The notes under the pieces are model-generated. The model worked only from the letters and a program-made list of their open reading frames with translations. It searched no databases and had not been told where the DNA came from. A stretch of DNA of 6,137 bases. Source: JBOFIQ01 sp051654905 (GTDB taxonomy: Bacteria > Actinomycetota > Actinomycetes > Propionibacteriales > Propionibacteriaceae). Location: positions 1 to 6,137 of the forward strand of contig JBOFYY010000097.1 in NCBI GenBank assembly GCA_051654905.1, read 5' to 3'. The stretch's first letter is position 1, and every line of letters starts with the position of its first letter. Shown one piece after another: positions 5,999 through 6,137 of the stretch. The translations under genes and the position numbers were made by a program.

Positions 5999-6137
5999 AA
6001 AGAATTGGATTCACCTGGGCAGTTGTACCTGGTTCTCCCGCGAGTGGAGGGAGATGACGTCATCACCACCAGTGTTGGCGACGCCGACGCGCTAAATTTG
6101 AATTTAGTATCCTGCCGCTCGTGGAAATCACGGCTCT
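5999..6137 (-). repeat. Inverted terminal repeat (5' end of the element in sense direction)
   Basis: This is the exact inverted partner of bases 1-139. Because all genes run on the minus strand, it is the upstream repeat and the likely location of the promoter for the genomic transcript. I see no clear TATA box in the sense strand; the CRE-like TGACGTCA (6055-6062) and a CCAAT motif are the only recognisable promoter-type words. A transcript starting inside the repeat would lack its outermost bases, which DIRS elements are thought to restore using the other repeat and an internal complementary region. Confidence 0.97.
6053..6064. promoter_or_regulatory. CRE/ATF-like palindrome in the 5' ITR
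   Basis: The 12-base palindrome GATGACGTCATC contains the full cAMP-response-element core TGACGTCA. The same site occurs at 74-85 in the other repeat. Such a site binds CREB/ATF bZIP factors in animals. Its position in the upstream repeat, about 200 bases before the gag ATG, would suit a promoter element, but function is only inferred from the word itself and the palindrome could also have a structural role. Confidence 0.35.

Larger units (their letters stand above)
1..6137 (-). mobile_element. Full-length DIRS1-like tyrosine-recombinase retrotransposon
   Basis: The whole window is one element, coding on the minus strand. It is bounded by perfect 139-bp inverted repeats and carries, in sense order, Gag-like, RT-RNase H-methyltransferase-like and tyrosine recombinase coding regions. 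This set of domains is diagnostic of the DIRS1-like group; LTR retrotransposons would carry a DDE integrase and protease, and PAT/Ngaro elements have split direct repeats. All three frames are intact over more than 5 kb and the repeats are identical, which suggests a recent or potentially autonomous copy (or a consensus sequence). No flanking DNA is present, so the insertion site and the lack of target duplication, expected for YR integration, cannot be seen. An internal complementary region, usual in DIRS1-like elements, was not recognised. Confidence 0.93.

Noticed and set aside
1..6137. DNA transposon with long terminal inverted repeats
   Set aside because: The repeats alone would allow it, but RT, RNase H and tyrosine recombinase domains with no DDE transposase place it in the DIRS group.

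Overview
The window reads as one complete eukaryotic retrotransposon of the tyrosine-recombinase (YR) class, DIRS1-like group, lying in minus orientation. It starts and ends on a perfect 139-bp inverted terminal repeat (1-139 and 5999-6137). Three long minus-strand frames fill the interior: a Gag-like protein (5855-3684), a reverse transcriptase / RNase H / methyltransferase-like polyprotein (3661-1625), and a frame ending in a tyrosine recombinase domain (frame open 3683-720, domain about 1763-828). There is no integrase of the DDE type, no protease and no LTR. The combination of YR, RT-RH-MT and inverted repeats is what defines DIRS1-like elements.

Host: the gene style (no ribosome binding sites, Ser/Pro/Arg-rich Gag, AATAAA signals, retroelement domains) is animal. 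DIRS1-like elements are known from many animals and are abundant in decapod crustaceans. From general resemblance of the Gag N-terminus and RT I lean towards a crustacean host, but the sequence alone does not prove this.

Layout in sense (minus) direction: 5' ITR (6137-5999); 5' leader of about 140 nt (5998-5856) with no gene seen; gag; a short junction where gag stops with TGA and the RT frame (+1 relative to gag) is already open from 3877; RT-RH-MT; YR overlapping the end of RT-RH-MT; 3' noncoding region (719-140) with two sense AATAAA signals, a 39-nt hairpin, a possible branched fold and a striking 84-bp interrupted palindrome; 3' ITR (139-1).

How the parts would work together: Gag would package the RNA, RT and RNase H would make cDNA, the inverted repeats would help complete the ends and form a circle, and the recombinase would insert the circle without a staggered-cut target duplication. 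All catalytic residues I can check (RT D137, D203, D204; RNase H D368, E400, D425, D476; YR R775, K804, H901, R904, Y937) are present, all frames are intact and the ITRs are identical, so this copy looks young or potentially active. The oddest features are the reading-frame architecture (gag and YR share one frame separated by a single TGA; the YR frame stays stop-free across the whole RT gene; RT lacks an ATG), the palindrome with mirrored poly(A) signals, and the absence of a recognisable internal complementary region.
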